DNA of 64,000 nt from Diphasiastrum complanatum (GCA_029204225.1 CM055096.1:3365617-3429616); one strand, 5' to 3'; shown: positions 21,226 to 32,306, numbered from the stretch's first letter. The notes: generated by a model from the sequence alone, not told the origin. Numbers and translations: made by a program.

Positions 21226-21683
21226 CTCTGATACCATGTGTAATTTTCACACATGTGAGGACTTCTCAAACAATGTGAATGATCTCCTAAGATGTGTGTG
21301 ATTGCACATAGATCTCTCATCAAGCAGATTGTTCACAATCAAAAAGTATTGTTGTTAGCTCTCTATCAAGCTTTACAAGCTCTAGATTGAGATACAAGCA
21401 CACTAGCTGAAAATCTGCAAGGGCACTTTGTACAAGCATCAATCATCAAGCATTCATCACACATAATGAAAAAACACTTTTCATAAAAAAAACTAAGTAT
21501 ATATTGGCTTGCTCTCGGTTAGAGAGAGAATACAACAAAGAGCTCTCGCGTAGAGAGAGAATGTCACCAAAAAACTAAGTGTTGGAGCTTGCTACATCAA
21601 GACCTAGCTACAAAAAACTAGGTATAGATTCTCCCTCACTCACTAGTAGTAGCTTGAGATCCAAGAGTGTGGTAATGTAGCAA
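21226..21683 (-). mobile_element. Copia-type primer site and partial LTR
   Basis: On the minus strand an LTR ending GTGAAAATTACACA (21237 upward) is followed by TGGTATCAGAG (21236-21226), the initiator-Met primer site, which is cut off by the gypsy tail at 21225. The LTR carries TTCACACATGTGAGG near 21245, as in the repeat near 28281. Its far end is lost at the LTR starting 21684. Confidence 0.6.
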
Positions 21684-22488
21684 TGTTGGAAGTATTTATA
21701 GTGTGTGCAGTGGCTAGATCTACTTATGGGTGTAGTATAGAGATGTAGAGATTCGTCCACTTTTTAATACTACAACAAACTTCAACGAAAATACAGAAAG
21801 AATCAACATGGATGAGAGCACTAAGGCTTACCCAGCTAGTGTCCGAAACGAAAATAAAGCTAATTAGAAACAACAATAAAAATCCTTGCTAAGGCAAACC
21901 CAACTAGCAAGATTGCTAAACTAAGACCTAGATTAACACCCAGAGGGTTTGAAAGATGAGTTGCGGCTAACTAAATAAACCAATAAAAACATGCCACAAT
22001 AAGCCAATGAAAGGAGGCAAGAGGAGGCCCGAGCACCTTCCCTCAAGCTATGCACCTTCCAATGAGAACACAAAGAAATAGGATGATAATCTCAATAGAG
22101 AGCAATTTGCATAATCTCAGAGTGTTGTTTACAATGCAAATACCTCTCCTTTTATGGCAAGGAGGGTCTTCCATAAGTATCTACTAACTTATGGGACTAA
22201 TCTATTTCTAGCCTTTCTAGAACTTCTAACTTAGGATTTAGAACTTCAAAGTTTCCTAACTTAGGAAAACTTAAGATAAAATATTTCTAATCTTAAGTTT
22301 CCTAAGTCTAAGTTCTAAATCTAAGTTTAAGCTATTTATTATTATTTAAGCTTCTACTCATGGGCTTACAAAACACATGCCATGGTTGAAGTTTATTGAC
22401 AGATACTCATATGTGGACTTACAAAACACATGCCACGGAGTGTTATTGCTTTCTTTTTATTTTCTCTGTGTTAGCACAGTTGCTAACA
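21684..22488 (-). repeat. 3' LTR (copy A) of the second gag-protease element
   Basis: In plus view it runs from TGTTGGAAGTATTT to CAGTTGCTAACA, giving a minus LTR of TGTTAG...CCAACA, 805 bp. It matches the LTR at 33226-33956 and part of 25636-26191. It contains a ~57-bp internal tandem duplication around CTTACAAAACACATGCCA that the 33-kb copy lacks. Confidence 0.85.
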
Positions 22489-22500
22489 TTATCCCCCTCC
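22489..22500 (-). promoter_or_regulatory. Polypurine tract
   Basis: The minus strand reads GGAGGGGGATAA immediately before the LTR start TGTTAGC. This is the expected plus-strand primer position and confirms the minus orientation. Confidence 0.8.
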
Positions 22501-22674
22501 CTATTGGATTGGTGGTCCAACAACAATCGACGTCTTTTCGTCTTGGATCTTTTGTGCTTCTTGGAGGCGACACTGTTGTTGGCGGGAGTGGTAGATTGTC
22601 GTGCCGATGCCCTCCATCATTTGCCACCGTAATTTGTTCAGGAAGGGCATGGGTTTGTAATAATGGAGCATACC

Positions 22675-23260
22675 CTATAGAAAGTTATGGGTTTTCCATA
22701 GCTCCACCATATCAACGTGCAGGGCAGAAGTGAGTGCAACACAATAATAGAGCCTTGCTACGTTGATATGGTCGTCTTGCATTCGCAGGGGTTTATTGAT
22801 ATCAAGGGCGATTGGGGGTAGCCCTCGATCCCAAAAACCTCTGAGTTCTGCCAGAAATGCCACTAGGCCGCAATTATTCTCAAAATATCCGACGTCACGA
22901 TTAGGATTGCCATGGTGCTTCTGGTAGAATACTCGGCAGTTGGTGACCATGTCTTCAACTAAATTGCCGATATCGACGCCTGTGAGCTTGGGCCAAAATA
23001 TTCTATTCTTGACCTTAGTGGCAGGAAACGGTTCTCGCCTCGCTTCTGGATAGTAATAAGGATTTGTGAGCATGTAGGAGGGAGCTTCGATATACCGTGC
23101 CATTGAGGTCTTAATCTACAGGAAGAGCTGATGACGCCAAAGAGGTTGTAGATCCAGGAGTTTGACTGTTTGTTTATGTGTTTTACTCTGGTCCAGATCT
23201 GATATGTAGCCACCTCGCTCTTTTGTTGTTGGATATTTCTTGGCAAACTCATGAGAGGTT
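22675..23260 (-). pseudogene. Accessory ORF of the second gag-protease element
   Basis: Two frames make one decayed ORF. The N-terminal part reads EFAKKYPTTKERGGYI and LLDLQPLWRHQLFL (about 23120-23255). A stop follows, then MARYIEAPSYMLTNPYYYP, FWPKLTGVDIGNLVEDMV, FWDRGLPPIALDINKP, HINVARLYYCVALTSALHVD and a stop at 22675. The order and spacing match the ORF at 14961-16274, which sits at the same place in a different element. No known retroelement enzyme motif is visible. It ends about 175 bases before the polypurine tract. Confidence 0.6.
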
Positions 23261-23833
23261 CTATGGGCGTGATTCTGTGCCGGATGGTTGGTGCTTCAAA
23301 GGCAACCTCATGTTGAGTTTTTGGATCGGGTTCATGAGAGAGAGGAGGCGAGAGGTTAGCTTCAACAATTCTTTGTGACTCAGGAGAAAATTGTCATGGA
23401 ATGAAGGGGGGTTAGTGGTGTCGATAGGGTTATAAGCGGTGGAAGAAAAAAGATAATGCTGGGAGCTGGTACCCCCAGAGCCTGACGGATTGGTTGGTGC
23501 TTGAGCTCCTTGCCCCAGGGGTTGGCCTTGAAATGAGGAGCCTTGAGTTGCAGGAGGAGGCTGCTGGAATCCTGCTCCATCTATCAATAGATTTAACATA
23601 ATGACCTTTTTCGTGGCTGTACTGGTATGGCTCAAATACTGAGTTGGTGGTTGAGGATCCTTCGTCATGGATGCATGCAGGTTTGAGTTTACCCGTTGAA
23701 TCAATGGTGACAGAACTATCACGATTTCAAAAGTGACTCGGCCTTTGCTCCAGTCATGAACGACTCGTGCATTGGTGAGCCACGGGACGACCAAGTAGTA
23801 ATTCATAAGAATAGGCATTATTGGAAATATCAA
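23261..23833 (-). pseudogene. Protease C-terminal part and Q/P/G-rich spacer
   Basis: The frame begins near the end of a retropepsin-like domain (MNYYLVVPWLTNARVVHDWS, where the family usually shows LLGRPWL). It continues into a low-complexity spacer, QQPPPATQGSSFQGQPLGQG, before the accessory ORF. The matching position in the 14-21 kb element has QDQG repeats, so both elements use a disordered spacer here. Confidence 0.55.
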
Positions 23834-23969
23834 GTACTACAATATCGACTAAAAACTTGAGACCTCCTAGTTTAATCAGCACGTGTGGAAGGAAACCGGT
23901 AGGTCGGACTACACTTTGATCAGTCATCCGAAGCTGACAAGTGGGTTTGGCTAGCTTGTCTCTCAGATT

Positions 23970-24296
23970 TCATTCTATCATGAGGGATTTGGAAATGATA
24001 TTGACACCGGAGACACCATAGAGTCTTGCTAAAATTTCACGGGATTGATGATGGGTAGCTGGGATTTTGATGTTGTCTCGTTCGTTGAGTGGATTGGTTA
24101 GATGGAAGGGCATTTCAGGCAACTCGTCAGTAGTGGTGGTGTTATTGGATTGGATCTGTTGTTTCCACTGGCCAGCATGCTTCCAGAGTACATGGAAAGG
24201 AAGAGTGACATTGGCTTGTAGTAAATCTCTCCAAACTTCGGTACTTTCAAGGGTTTTGTTTTCAAAGGGCTTGTGAGGTATGTTATGGGAAGTCAA
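23970..24296 (-). pseudogene. Protease N-terminal part of the second element
   Basis: The minus frame contains EVWRDLLQANVTLPFHVLWK and ILARLYGVSGVNIISKSLM. The latter aligns with VVDGRSGVNLIS at about 16930, with Y in place of the expected catalytic-region D. It is broken at 23970 and continues in another frame toward 23833. Confidence 0.6.
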
Positions 24297-25637
24297 AGAT
24301 TGTTGGTCGGCATTGCAGATTTGCTGGCGATACTAATGATGCAGCCAAATTTCTTTAGATGGGTGAGGATAAACTATCGGGGTTGAATCTTGACTTGGAG
24401 GAACAACCTACGGTTGAGTTTTGCTGGGTGCAAGTGTAGGGGCTTGGCATTGGGTTTGTGCCCGAGTCAAGACCCAAGTAGGCTGTTTTTCAATGGGTAA
24501 GGTTTCTACTTGCACTGAACAGACAGGAGCAGCTGGCGTAGATCAGGATAAGCAGTCCTTTACGTGATGTTCAATACCACAGTTTTCACAAGCTAGAGAA
24601 AAGCGGAGTTTATCTGGGCAGTGAATACTAGAATGTTTACCTACATAGATAAAACATTCTCGTATTGCGGGTAGTTGATGTGCGACAAAGACAACTAGGT
24701 TTGGATTGTAAGCTTAGGCATTGGGATCCACTGTTTGAGCATTAGAATAGTAGGTATTAAAAACAACCGTTTCAGTAGAGTACTGCGGTTGAGTATTGTC
24801 TTCCACATAGGAGGTGGCCAGGTCAATGGTATTCGGATCAAGATAATGGACAGCGCTTTGTGGGGCATGTTGGTTAATGACAAACTATTGACATGGGGAT
24901 GGGTATTGATTTGGTGCAGTTGGTCATGGTTGGTAAACCCCTGGTTGTGGCATAGGCTGTTGTGGATGGTAAGGGTTGTTAGGTCAATAGATGGTGGGTC
25001 TGGTGGCTGCTGGAAAATGATTTCGCAGTTGGGGGCATTCAGTAGCAGTGTTATGTTGTGAGCAGATTGGACACTAGACTTTTTCCCTTGCTGGAAAGGA
25101 TTTCTCAGCAATCTATTTCATGGTGGTTTGGAAATCGGCAGTGAGTTTATCTATATGAGATTGTTGAGCTTGATGTAGAAGTTCAAAAGATTGGGCAATA
25201 TTTACTTCGGGTGATTAGGATGGTCCGAATTCGTAGATTTCTTTGTCACAATGGTCAAAGTCATTGTCGGAACCTTCATCTTCCTCACGGATAGCATTTC
25301 ACGGTGGATGTTTTTAGGCAATCCAACTAAGAACAGTTTTATGGCCATTCATTCGGTGATGTTTTCATCAACACATTCTACTTTGAGGCGTTTAAAATGC
25401 TCAATGTAGTTTCGAGCAGACTCTTCGCGACGCATCTTGATATGAGTAATTTGAATGAACGGGCTCTAAGTTAGTTTGGATGGTTTGAAACACTTGATGA
25501 GACATCCTTGAGGGTGGTCCAGAAGCAAGATCAGGAGCTTTGAGATTCAAGTACCACTCCTTGGCGGTGCCATAGAGTACCATGGGAAATAGGCGAAGCT
25601 TTTCAGTTTCAGAGGTATCTCCATAAAAATGGCCCAA
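24297..25637 (-). pseudogene. Gag of the second element, N-terminally truncated
   Basis: GDTSETEKLRLFPMVLYGTA (about 25560-25620) is the gag capsid domain, nearly identical to GDTFETEKLRLFPMVLYGTA at 32225. The body down to about 25100 continues with stops. The knuckle and Q/P-rich tail lie at 24695-25111 in shifted frames. The gag N terminus and leader are absent because sequence 25636 onward is the interior of an LTR. Confidence 0.75.
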
Positions 25638-26191
25638 CTAGCAAGATTGCTAAACTAAGACCTAGATTAACACCCAGAGGATTTGAAAGATGAGTTGCGA
25701 CTAACTAAATAAACCAATAAGAACATGCCACAATAAGCCAATGAAAGGAGGCAAGAGGAGACTCGAGCACCTTCCCTCAAGCTATGCACCTTCCAATGGG
25801 AACACAAAGAAATAGAATGATAATCTCAATAGAGAGCAATTTGCATAATCTCAGAGTGTTGTTTACAATGCAAATACCTCTCCTTTTATGGCAAGGAGGG
25901 TCTTCCATAAGTATCTACTAACTTGTGGGACTAATCTGTTTCTAGCCTTTCTAGAACTTCTAATTTAGGATTTAGAACTTCAAAGTTTCCTAACTTAGGA
26001 AAACTTAAGATAAAATATTTCTAAATAATTCTAAGTTCTAAATATAAGTTTAAGCTATTTTATTATTCTTTAAGCTTCTACTCATGGGCTTACAAAACAC
26101 ATGCCATGGTTGAAGTTTATTGACAGATACTCATACGTGGACTTACAAAACACATGCCACGGATTTTTATTGCTTTCTTTTTATTTTTCTA
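25636..26191 (-). repeat. Partial LTR (copy B) joined to gag
   Basis: It starts with CAACTAGCAAGATTGC, which corresponds to position 21901 inside copy A, and runs to the equivalent of about 22465. Both outer ends are missing. It includes the ~57-bp internal duplication of copy A. A deletion has fused it directly to gag. Confidence 0.85.
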
Positions 26192-26740
26192 GAAAGATCA
26201 GACAGAATGAAGAATAAGCATAGCAATATTAACACGGATCTAAATGCAGAACAAAGAGCTATATCAGATCCAGTATATCATGTATACATGTCAATAATGC
26301 GGTAGAGCACAAGACAATAGTGGACAAAACCGCGTGCCTTACGAAGTTTATTTTAATCTATAAAAAGGAATACAACCTTAATTCTGAAAAAATGAAGAAT
26401 CAATGCTCAGGGCATCTACTTCGTTTATGTCGTCTTCTTCTGCCCTCTTCATCATCTTTTACACAAATGGTGTCCAGTATATATATACATAATATTACAG
26501 GTGTGCAGATGTGAAAGTACAGACTGGATGTATTGTCTGTAGGAGATCGTGAGTGGTTGTAATCGTTTTCCAATCTGTTAGCGCAACTGCATGGGGTGAG
26601 CGTGAAAAGGGTGAGACATCAGTCAGTACTGAAGTAAAAATTGGTGATGATGCGAAAAGTGCATCACCCTTACAAACAGCCTTAGGATTAGATTTACAGA
26701 GTGCCTTTGCTTTTAGGGCACCTTTGACATTCTGTAAGAT
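26192..26740 (+). other. Unassigned; no supported gene
   Basis: The sequence between the partial LTR and the copia integrase piece matches no family I recognise. The open frame from 26553 only becomes copia-like near 26760 (LGGKPPYEMLNKEKP); the upstream part is probably unrelated filler or a captured fragment. Confidence 0.35.
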
Positions 26741-27660
26741 AGCACTCTCTCATCTTGCTCTAGGAGGAAAACCACCATATGAGATGTTGAATAAAGAGAA
26801 GCCTAAGGTAGATCACCTTAGTATTTTTGGATGTATGTGCTTTGTTCATGTACCTTTAGAGACTAAGAAAAATGATGATCCTAGTTCAATCAAAGGAGTG
26901 TTTGTAGAAGGCATAGAAAGTTTTTATTCCCTCTACTAACAAAGTTGTTGTAAGTAGAGATGTGATCTTCCATGAAGATCAAAAGATCAACTTGGATGGG
27001 GTCAAGATCAAGCCAGTATATGGAGGATATTCTATTATCAATCTTGATGCCAATCAAGATGTGGAGGCGTCGAGGCTTGAGGAGGAGCATCTTCAAGCTA
27101 TTACACCAAGAAGATCTATGAGGGAGAGATCCGAACCAAGGAGGCTCACATATGTGGAGAAAGGCAAGCAAGTGGAGGATGGCACCTCATATCATGCATT
27201 TTTCATCTATCATGATGAGCCAAGCAATGTCCAAGGTGCACTCCATTCAGAGGAGTGGTATGAAGCTATGTCAAAGGAGTATGAAGCCTTGATTTCCAAT
27301 CATACTTGGGAGCTCGTGGATCCACCCATCAACAAGCATGTTATTGGATGCAAATGGGTGTTTAGAGTGAAGTACAACAATGATGGCTCCATCAACAAGT
27401 TCAAAGCAAGACTATGTTCCAAAGCATATGCTCAAATCCATGGTCTTGATTATGAAGACACCTTTGCACCCATGGCTAAGATGGTCACTATAAGGATTAT
27501 TATCTCTATTGCATGCTATTTCAAGTGGAGGATGTTCCAACTTGATGTCTCTAATGCCTTCCTCAATGGCTATCTTGAGGAAGAGATCTATATGGAGCAA
27601 CCCGAGGGCTTTATTAAAGCTGGTGATGAATCCAAAGTATTGAAGAAACTTAAGGTTTCC
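26741..27660 (+). pseudogene. Copia integrase C-terminus and RT, well preserved
   Basis: Integrase tail GGKPPYEMLNKEKPKVDHLS and SSIKGVFVEG is followed after one frameshift (near 26940) by a long open RT frame. It shows DVEASRLEEEHLQ, TPRRSMRERSEPRRLTYVEK, EEWYEAMSKEYEALISNHTW, GCKWVFRVKYNNDGSINKFK, DYEDTFAPMAKMVTIRIIIS and MFQLDVSNAFLNGYLEEEIY. The frame is open for about 230 codons, making this one of the least decayed pol segments in the window. It stops at KVLKKLK, where unrelated sequence is fused, and the YVDD box and RNase H are absent. Confidence 0.88.
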
Positions 27661-27900
27661 ACCCACAAAGCACCGTTAGCTTACGGACCGCAAACCGCAA
27701 TCCACCACAATCGCAACCGCATCATGACATATACGACCGACGACGGAGTCTCACAGACTGTAGATCACAATAAACCGCAAACCGCAACTTCAAGCAAACA
27801 AACAAAGACGTTCGTAGGGAACCGCAAATCAACTCCTGCGGTCTGCAAGTGACAACCAAAGGCCAACCGCAATGACCTTGACTATGGTTGCAAAAAGCAC
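27661..27900. repeat. ACCGCA-rich sequence fused to copia RT
   Basis: AACCGCA or ACCGCAA recurs at least seven times (about 27687-27870). The copia RT frame happens to stay open through it to 27852. Such AACCGCA repeats are common in subterminal regions of hAT-type DNA transposons, so this may be one end of such an element; that link is inference. Confidence 0.4.
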
Positions 27901-28219
27901 GGCCTTGGAGTCGGTGCACTTTACAACCCATGATCAACCAAGTATCAGGACGACGAATTGACACCACGGACGAAGCTGACAACAAAACTAAATGTTGCGA
28001 CGTGGTAGGTTTAGCAGTTCTTGTAATCATTCACTTATATTAAAGACCACCTCCTTCTTCTGATCATATACATATAGAGGATGGATGGGAGAACGAACAG
28101 ATAGACTGGTCACAGACAGACAAGTTTGAGTGATTGGATGTTGAATGTGAGGATGAAAAGTCGTTCACTGCTGAGTGACATGAGCTGAGTCGATCATACC
28201 TCTAAGGTCAAACATAGAG
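27901..28219. other. No feature seen
   Basis: No coding potential, tandem structure or clear element boundary was found here. Confidence 0.3.
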
Positions 28220-29510
28220 AGATATCGATAGAAGTATTTGCTAGTAAGCACTGCTTATCTATGACAAAATTTCTAGCAAGTTCACACATGTGAGGAATGA
28301 TCCACCAATGTGAATGATCTTATTAAGCTTTATGATTAGCACCAAACTGATTCTAGATTGAATAGCAAGATCTAGTATAGAATTTAATGGTTTAATCACA
28401 ATCTAGCATGCTAAGAATCAAAGAATGATAGCTTTGATTACAAGAGAGCAAAAGTACAAGAATTTAGTGTATGAGCATAAGCCTCAACACGAGCTACAAA
28501 GAGAAAGAGAGAGAGATATTCAAGCAAATGATGGTGTAGATCCAAAATGGCATGGAATAGCTTCAAAGCTTGGTTCTTCATCAAAGATTATGAGAATAGC
28601 TACACATATTTATGGAATTTGAGGTAGCTCGAGGTAGAACCACATCCATCCACCTTTCATCCATATCTAAAGTGAAAACTAGAGTCCAAGTGACATTTGT
28701 CACATCTCATGCATGCATTTCTACCTACTTTTACCAAGTGTCATCTTTCTAACTAGAATTGTACAAATCATCATGCATGTGTCCATTTCACTTTGTGCAT
28801 GCCATGCATGTCACTATGGATCACTTACAACAATTGCATGTGATATGCCACGAGTTTCTACAAGCATATTAATGTCATTTCTAAGTCTACAATCTATATG
28901 CAAGTTGTTATATACTACCAACTAGACTTGAGAAACCCATATAGCTCGGGTTCCTTCTAGGTCGAATTTGGCATTTACATTATGAAACAACATAATTGCA
29001 TAGAAAAAGGTTTGTAGCAAGCCTAAAGTCAAGATAGATGATTTTTCATTTTTAACAATCTATTCTATTTGTAAGAGACAGAGTTTCTCTTATGATAACA
29101 TGTTGTGCGGTATGCCAAATAGCACTCAAGGAATCACTATAAATCAATAGATGTTTTTCTTATCTCTTGTCTACGACACATAATCCTTGAGTACATTATG
29201 TCTATCGAATGTTCCTCTAAGATCAGTTGTTATTTGTTTTCCGCACAAAGGCTCATCATAGCTAAATTAGCAGTAGATCGGGAATACCTGACTACACCTT
29301 AGAAGAGAAAAGATCTTAATTAGAAGCAGTAGCTACACTTAAGAGTTTGCCTCTATCTAGGTATATCAGGAATCTATTAAAGGTAGGACATTCCAAATAG
29401 CAAGATCTCATCAAGAACAGTTGCTCACTGATCAAATATAGATATCAAATCAGAATGTGTTTCTCTCATTACAAAGTCTCTACTCTTTAGTTCGATTACG
29501 ATTCTCAACA
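28220..29510 (+). mobile_element. LTR-derived sequence ending at a primer site
   Basis: The right end is marked by ATTCTCAACA followed by a primer site at 29512. TTCACACATGTGAGG near 28281 is shared with the LTR remnant at 21245. The left end is not defined, and two LTR fragments in opposite orientation could be merged. No gene is seen. Confidence 0.45.
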
Positions 29511-29511
29511 T

Positions 29512-29524
29512 TGGTATAAGAGCC
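29512..29524 (+). promoter_or_regulatory. Primer binding site (tRNA-iMet type)
   Basis: TGGTATAAGAGCC follows the CA of an LTR-like end by one base, with one mismatch to TGGTATCAGAGCC. A copia gag starts about 85 bases downstream, supporting the orientation. Confidence 0.7.
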
Positions 29525-29609
29525 TCGTTCAATTTGACAAGTCAGAACCCATAAGGTTCTAAGACCAGATAAATAACAGCTGAGGAATCTGAAAGATTGT
29601 GAGACTACA

Positions 29610-30520
29610 ATGGCATCCATAAGTAGCATTCAGTCAAAGATCTGCACAATCCTTCAATCAGATGGGTCAAATCACTTGGCCTGAAAAGTGAAGAGATCAC
29701 TTTTCCTAAGAGGAGAAGCACTCTGACCCTAGGTGGATGGGACTGAAGAGAAGCACTCTGACCCTAGGTGGATGGGACTGAAGAAAAGCACTCTGACCCT
29801 GGGTGGACGGGACTGAAGAGATCCATTGAAGACAGCATTACATTGGATCTTGCATCAATATCAAATGCACGAGAGCTATGGGACATCTTGAAATAAAGAT
29901 TCGAGACCAAGTCATGAAGCTATAGTATGCACTTGGAAGATCAACTCACCTACTTACGCTGGAACGGCAAAGACCTCACGACATTCATTAGAAACATGAA
30001 GAACTTGCTTCTCTCTTTACACAATGCTGGCGCAACATGCGGTCTCATCGGAGAAGCAACTGACGTACTTATTGCGCACCCTTCCAAGATCCTTCCAAAC
30101 CACATGGACTCTGCTGGCGAAGGATCCTACGATGACTCTTGAGAGAGCAATAAGCGAGATCAAAGAAGAAATGGAAGCAATAGAGCACTATGATGATAGA
30201 CAAGAATCTGATCAGGCTCTATACATCAATAAGGATCAACACATAAAGAAGACTCATCCTAAGAGGGAGTCATTTCAAAGACCATTCGCAACCAGCAGAG
30301 ACAAGCCGACAAAGAAGAAAAAACGAAAGCGCCTACTCAAAACAGACCGCAGGGTGGTGGAAAGAAATTATGCACTAGATGCAGATGCGACGGACATACC
30401 ATCGACACATCTTGGTTAAATCCAAACTTCCAATGTGTGCATTGTCACAAAAAGGATCATGCAGCAATAGACTGCTATCAAAACCCAAGAAACAAGAAGA
30501 CACTAAGTAGGAAAGAGCCC
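29610..30520 (+). pseudogene. Copia gag with two zinc knuckles
   Basis: The likely gag start is near 29610 (MASISSIQSKI). The UBN2-type gag body reads HLEDQLTYLRWNGKDLTTFI (29930), then EKQLTYLLRTLPRSFQTTW and MTLERAISEIKEEMEAIEHY in a second frame. Zinc knuckles follow as CRCDGHTIDTSW (incomplete) and CVHCHKKDHAAIDC (30440-30478), a full CX2CX4HX4C. A 35-bp tripled repeat at 29716-29820 and several frameshifts disable it. No protease follows. Confidence 0.75.
29716..29820. repeat. 35-bp tandem repeat, three copies
   Basis: AAGCACTCTGACCCT through GGGACTGAAGA repeats at 29716, 29751 and 29786. Copies 1 and 2 are identical or nearly so; copy 3 has a few substitutions. The period of 35 is not a multiple of three, so it shifts the gag frame. 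Confidence 0.95.
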
Positions 30521-30863
30521 TCCAACAGCTCTCGTCTTATGTAGAGGGGCCATAATCCTCAAGGACAGCTGAGGAGAGAGCAAACAATAATCCATACACT
30601 TACTTATGCACAGATGTGTGTGCTACATCGCAACGTACAAAAGTTCATGAGATTGTAGATTGATCATGTGTTGATCAAGTATCTTCCATTCTATGTGTTG
30701 ATTTGGCTAGGTTTGGTGCAAGAAAGAGATTTGTGAGGTTCCATATCTTTGTGATTTCTTCTTGAGTTCATTTGTTGACATTCAAGAGAGTGCTTTGTGC
30801 ATTGGAACAGATTGAAAGAAAGGATCTGGTCATTGCAACATTGCTACATCAAGTGGATTCATC

Positions 30864-31136
30864 TTGGAAGCCAATGATAGGCCTACCTCTACAAATTATT
30901 CTACTTGGAAGGTGAGAATGGAGTCTATCCTTGAGATTAATGATTTGATGGACATTGTTGTAGGTGCGGAGGAAAGACCCATGGAACAACAAGATCAAGG
31001 GAGGTATGACAAGAGAGCTAAAAGAGCTCTACACATGATTAAGGTGAATGTTACCAATGAGCTACTCAAGGAGATGGGTAAATGCACATCATCTTTGGAG
31101 GCTTGGAAAGCTTTGAAGAGAGGTAATGAAAAATGA
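30864..31136 (+). pseudogene. Copia gag N-terminal fragment
   Basis: STNYSTWKVRMESILEINDL and YDKRAKRALHMIKVNVTNEL, SSLEAWKALKR match the DUF4219/UBN2 start of copia gag. The frame is open and then stops at the junction with a minus-strand gypsy RT at 31137. It is a different gag from the one at 29610. Confidence 0.8.
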
Positions 31137-31568
31137 TCACGTTCGGTGACGGCGTTAAGTTTCTTAAAGTCAACACAGATTCGGAATTTTTCATTTTTCT
31201 TGGGAACGATGACAATTGGGGAGACCCACTCAATATGCTCGATTTCATAGATAAATCCTACATCTAAGAGGCATTGTAATTCTTCTTTGATCTTGGCCTT
31301 ATGGACGACTAGTAGTGGGTCTCGCACCAGGTTTAAGCAGGATACGATGCACAGCTACTTGGGGTGGGATGCCTTTCATGTCTTTATAGGTCCAGGCAAA
31401 GACATGTCGATATTTTTCCAGGAGCTTTTCAAGCCGTCTGTGTTGTTCGCAATTGAGATGAGCTCCGACGTGGACAAGATATTCGTTGGTTTTCCCTGGT
31501 CGTGGCACAGGCTGTTGTGGAGGGTAAAGGCGGTAAGCTTGATAGATGGTGGGTCTGGTGGCTGCTAG
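31137..31568 (-). pseudogene. Gypsy RT N-terminal fragment fused to gag
   Basis: On the minus strand, EQHRRLEKLLEKYRHVFAWT and PQVAVHRILLKPGARPTTSR give the conserved pre-RT region of plant Ty3/gypsy elements. After a frameshift near 31320, KIKEELQCLLDVGFIYEIEH, WVSPIVIVPKKNEKFRICVD and FKKLNAV give RT motifs 1-2. It ends abruptly at 31137 against copia gag. Upstream it joins gag with no protease between. Confidence 0.85.
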
Positions 31569-32306
31569 GAAATGGTTTCGCAGTTGAGGGCATTCAATAG
31601 CAGTGTGATGTTGTGAGCAGATTGGACACCAGACATTTTTTCTTGCTAGAAAGGATTTCTAAGCAATCTGTTTCATGGCGGTGAGTTTATTCATATGAGA
31701 TTGTTGAGCTTTTTGCCAGGTTTCCATTTGATGTAGAAGCTCAAAAGATTGAGCAATATTGTCAGACTTCGGGTGATTAGGACTGTCCGGATTCTTAAAT
31801 TTCTTTTCATGATGGTCAAAGTCATCGTCAGAACCTTCGTCTTCCTCACGGATAGCATCGATCATCACATCTTTAAGTTGATCATAAAGGTCAATTGGTC
31901 TGAGTTCACGGCAGATGTTTTTAGGCAATCCAACTAAGAATAGTTTTATGGCCATACGTTTGGTGATATTTTCATCAACACATTCTACTTTGAGACGTTT
32001 AAAACGCTCAATGTAGTTTTGAACAGACTCTTCACGATGCATCTTGATATGAGTAATTTGAATAAACGAGCTCTGAGTCAGTTTCGATGGTTTGAAACGC
32101 TTGATGAGAGCGTCCTTGAGGGTGGTCCAAGAAGCAAGATCAGGAGCTTCGAGATTCAAGTACCACTCCTTGGCAGTTCCATAGAGTACCATAGGAAATA
32201 GGCGAAGCTTTTCAGTTTCAAAGGTATCTCCATAAAAAGCGGCATGCATTATCGAAGTCTTGGAGAAATTGGACTGGGTCAGATTCTCCATTGTACTTTG
32301 GTGCAT
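31569..32306 (-). pseudogene. Gypsy gag (same family as 24297-25637)
   Basis: A 215-codon open frame at 31659-32306 carries GDTFETEKLRLFPMVLYGTA, LKDALIKRFKPSKLTQSSFI, ESVQNYIERFKRLKVECVDE and MAIKLFLVGLPKNICRELRP, the retrotransposon gag capsid domain. A knuckle-like CPICSQHHTAIEC follows in the next frame (about 31585-31640). It is the best-preserved gag of this family here. The 5' LTR at 33226-33956 lies upstream. Confidence 0.88.

Noticed and set aside
22377-22733. 118-codon plus-strand ORF
   Set aside because: It crosses the LTR A boundary and the polypurine tract of a minus-strand element, so it is a shadow.
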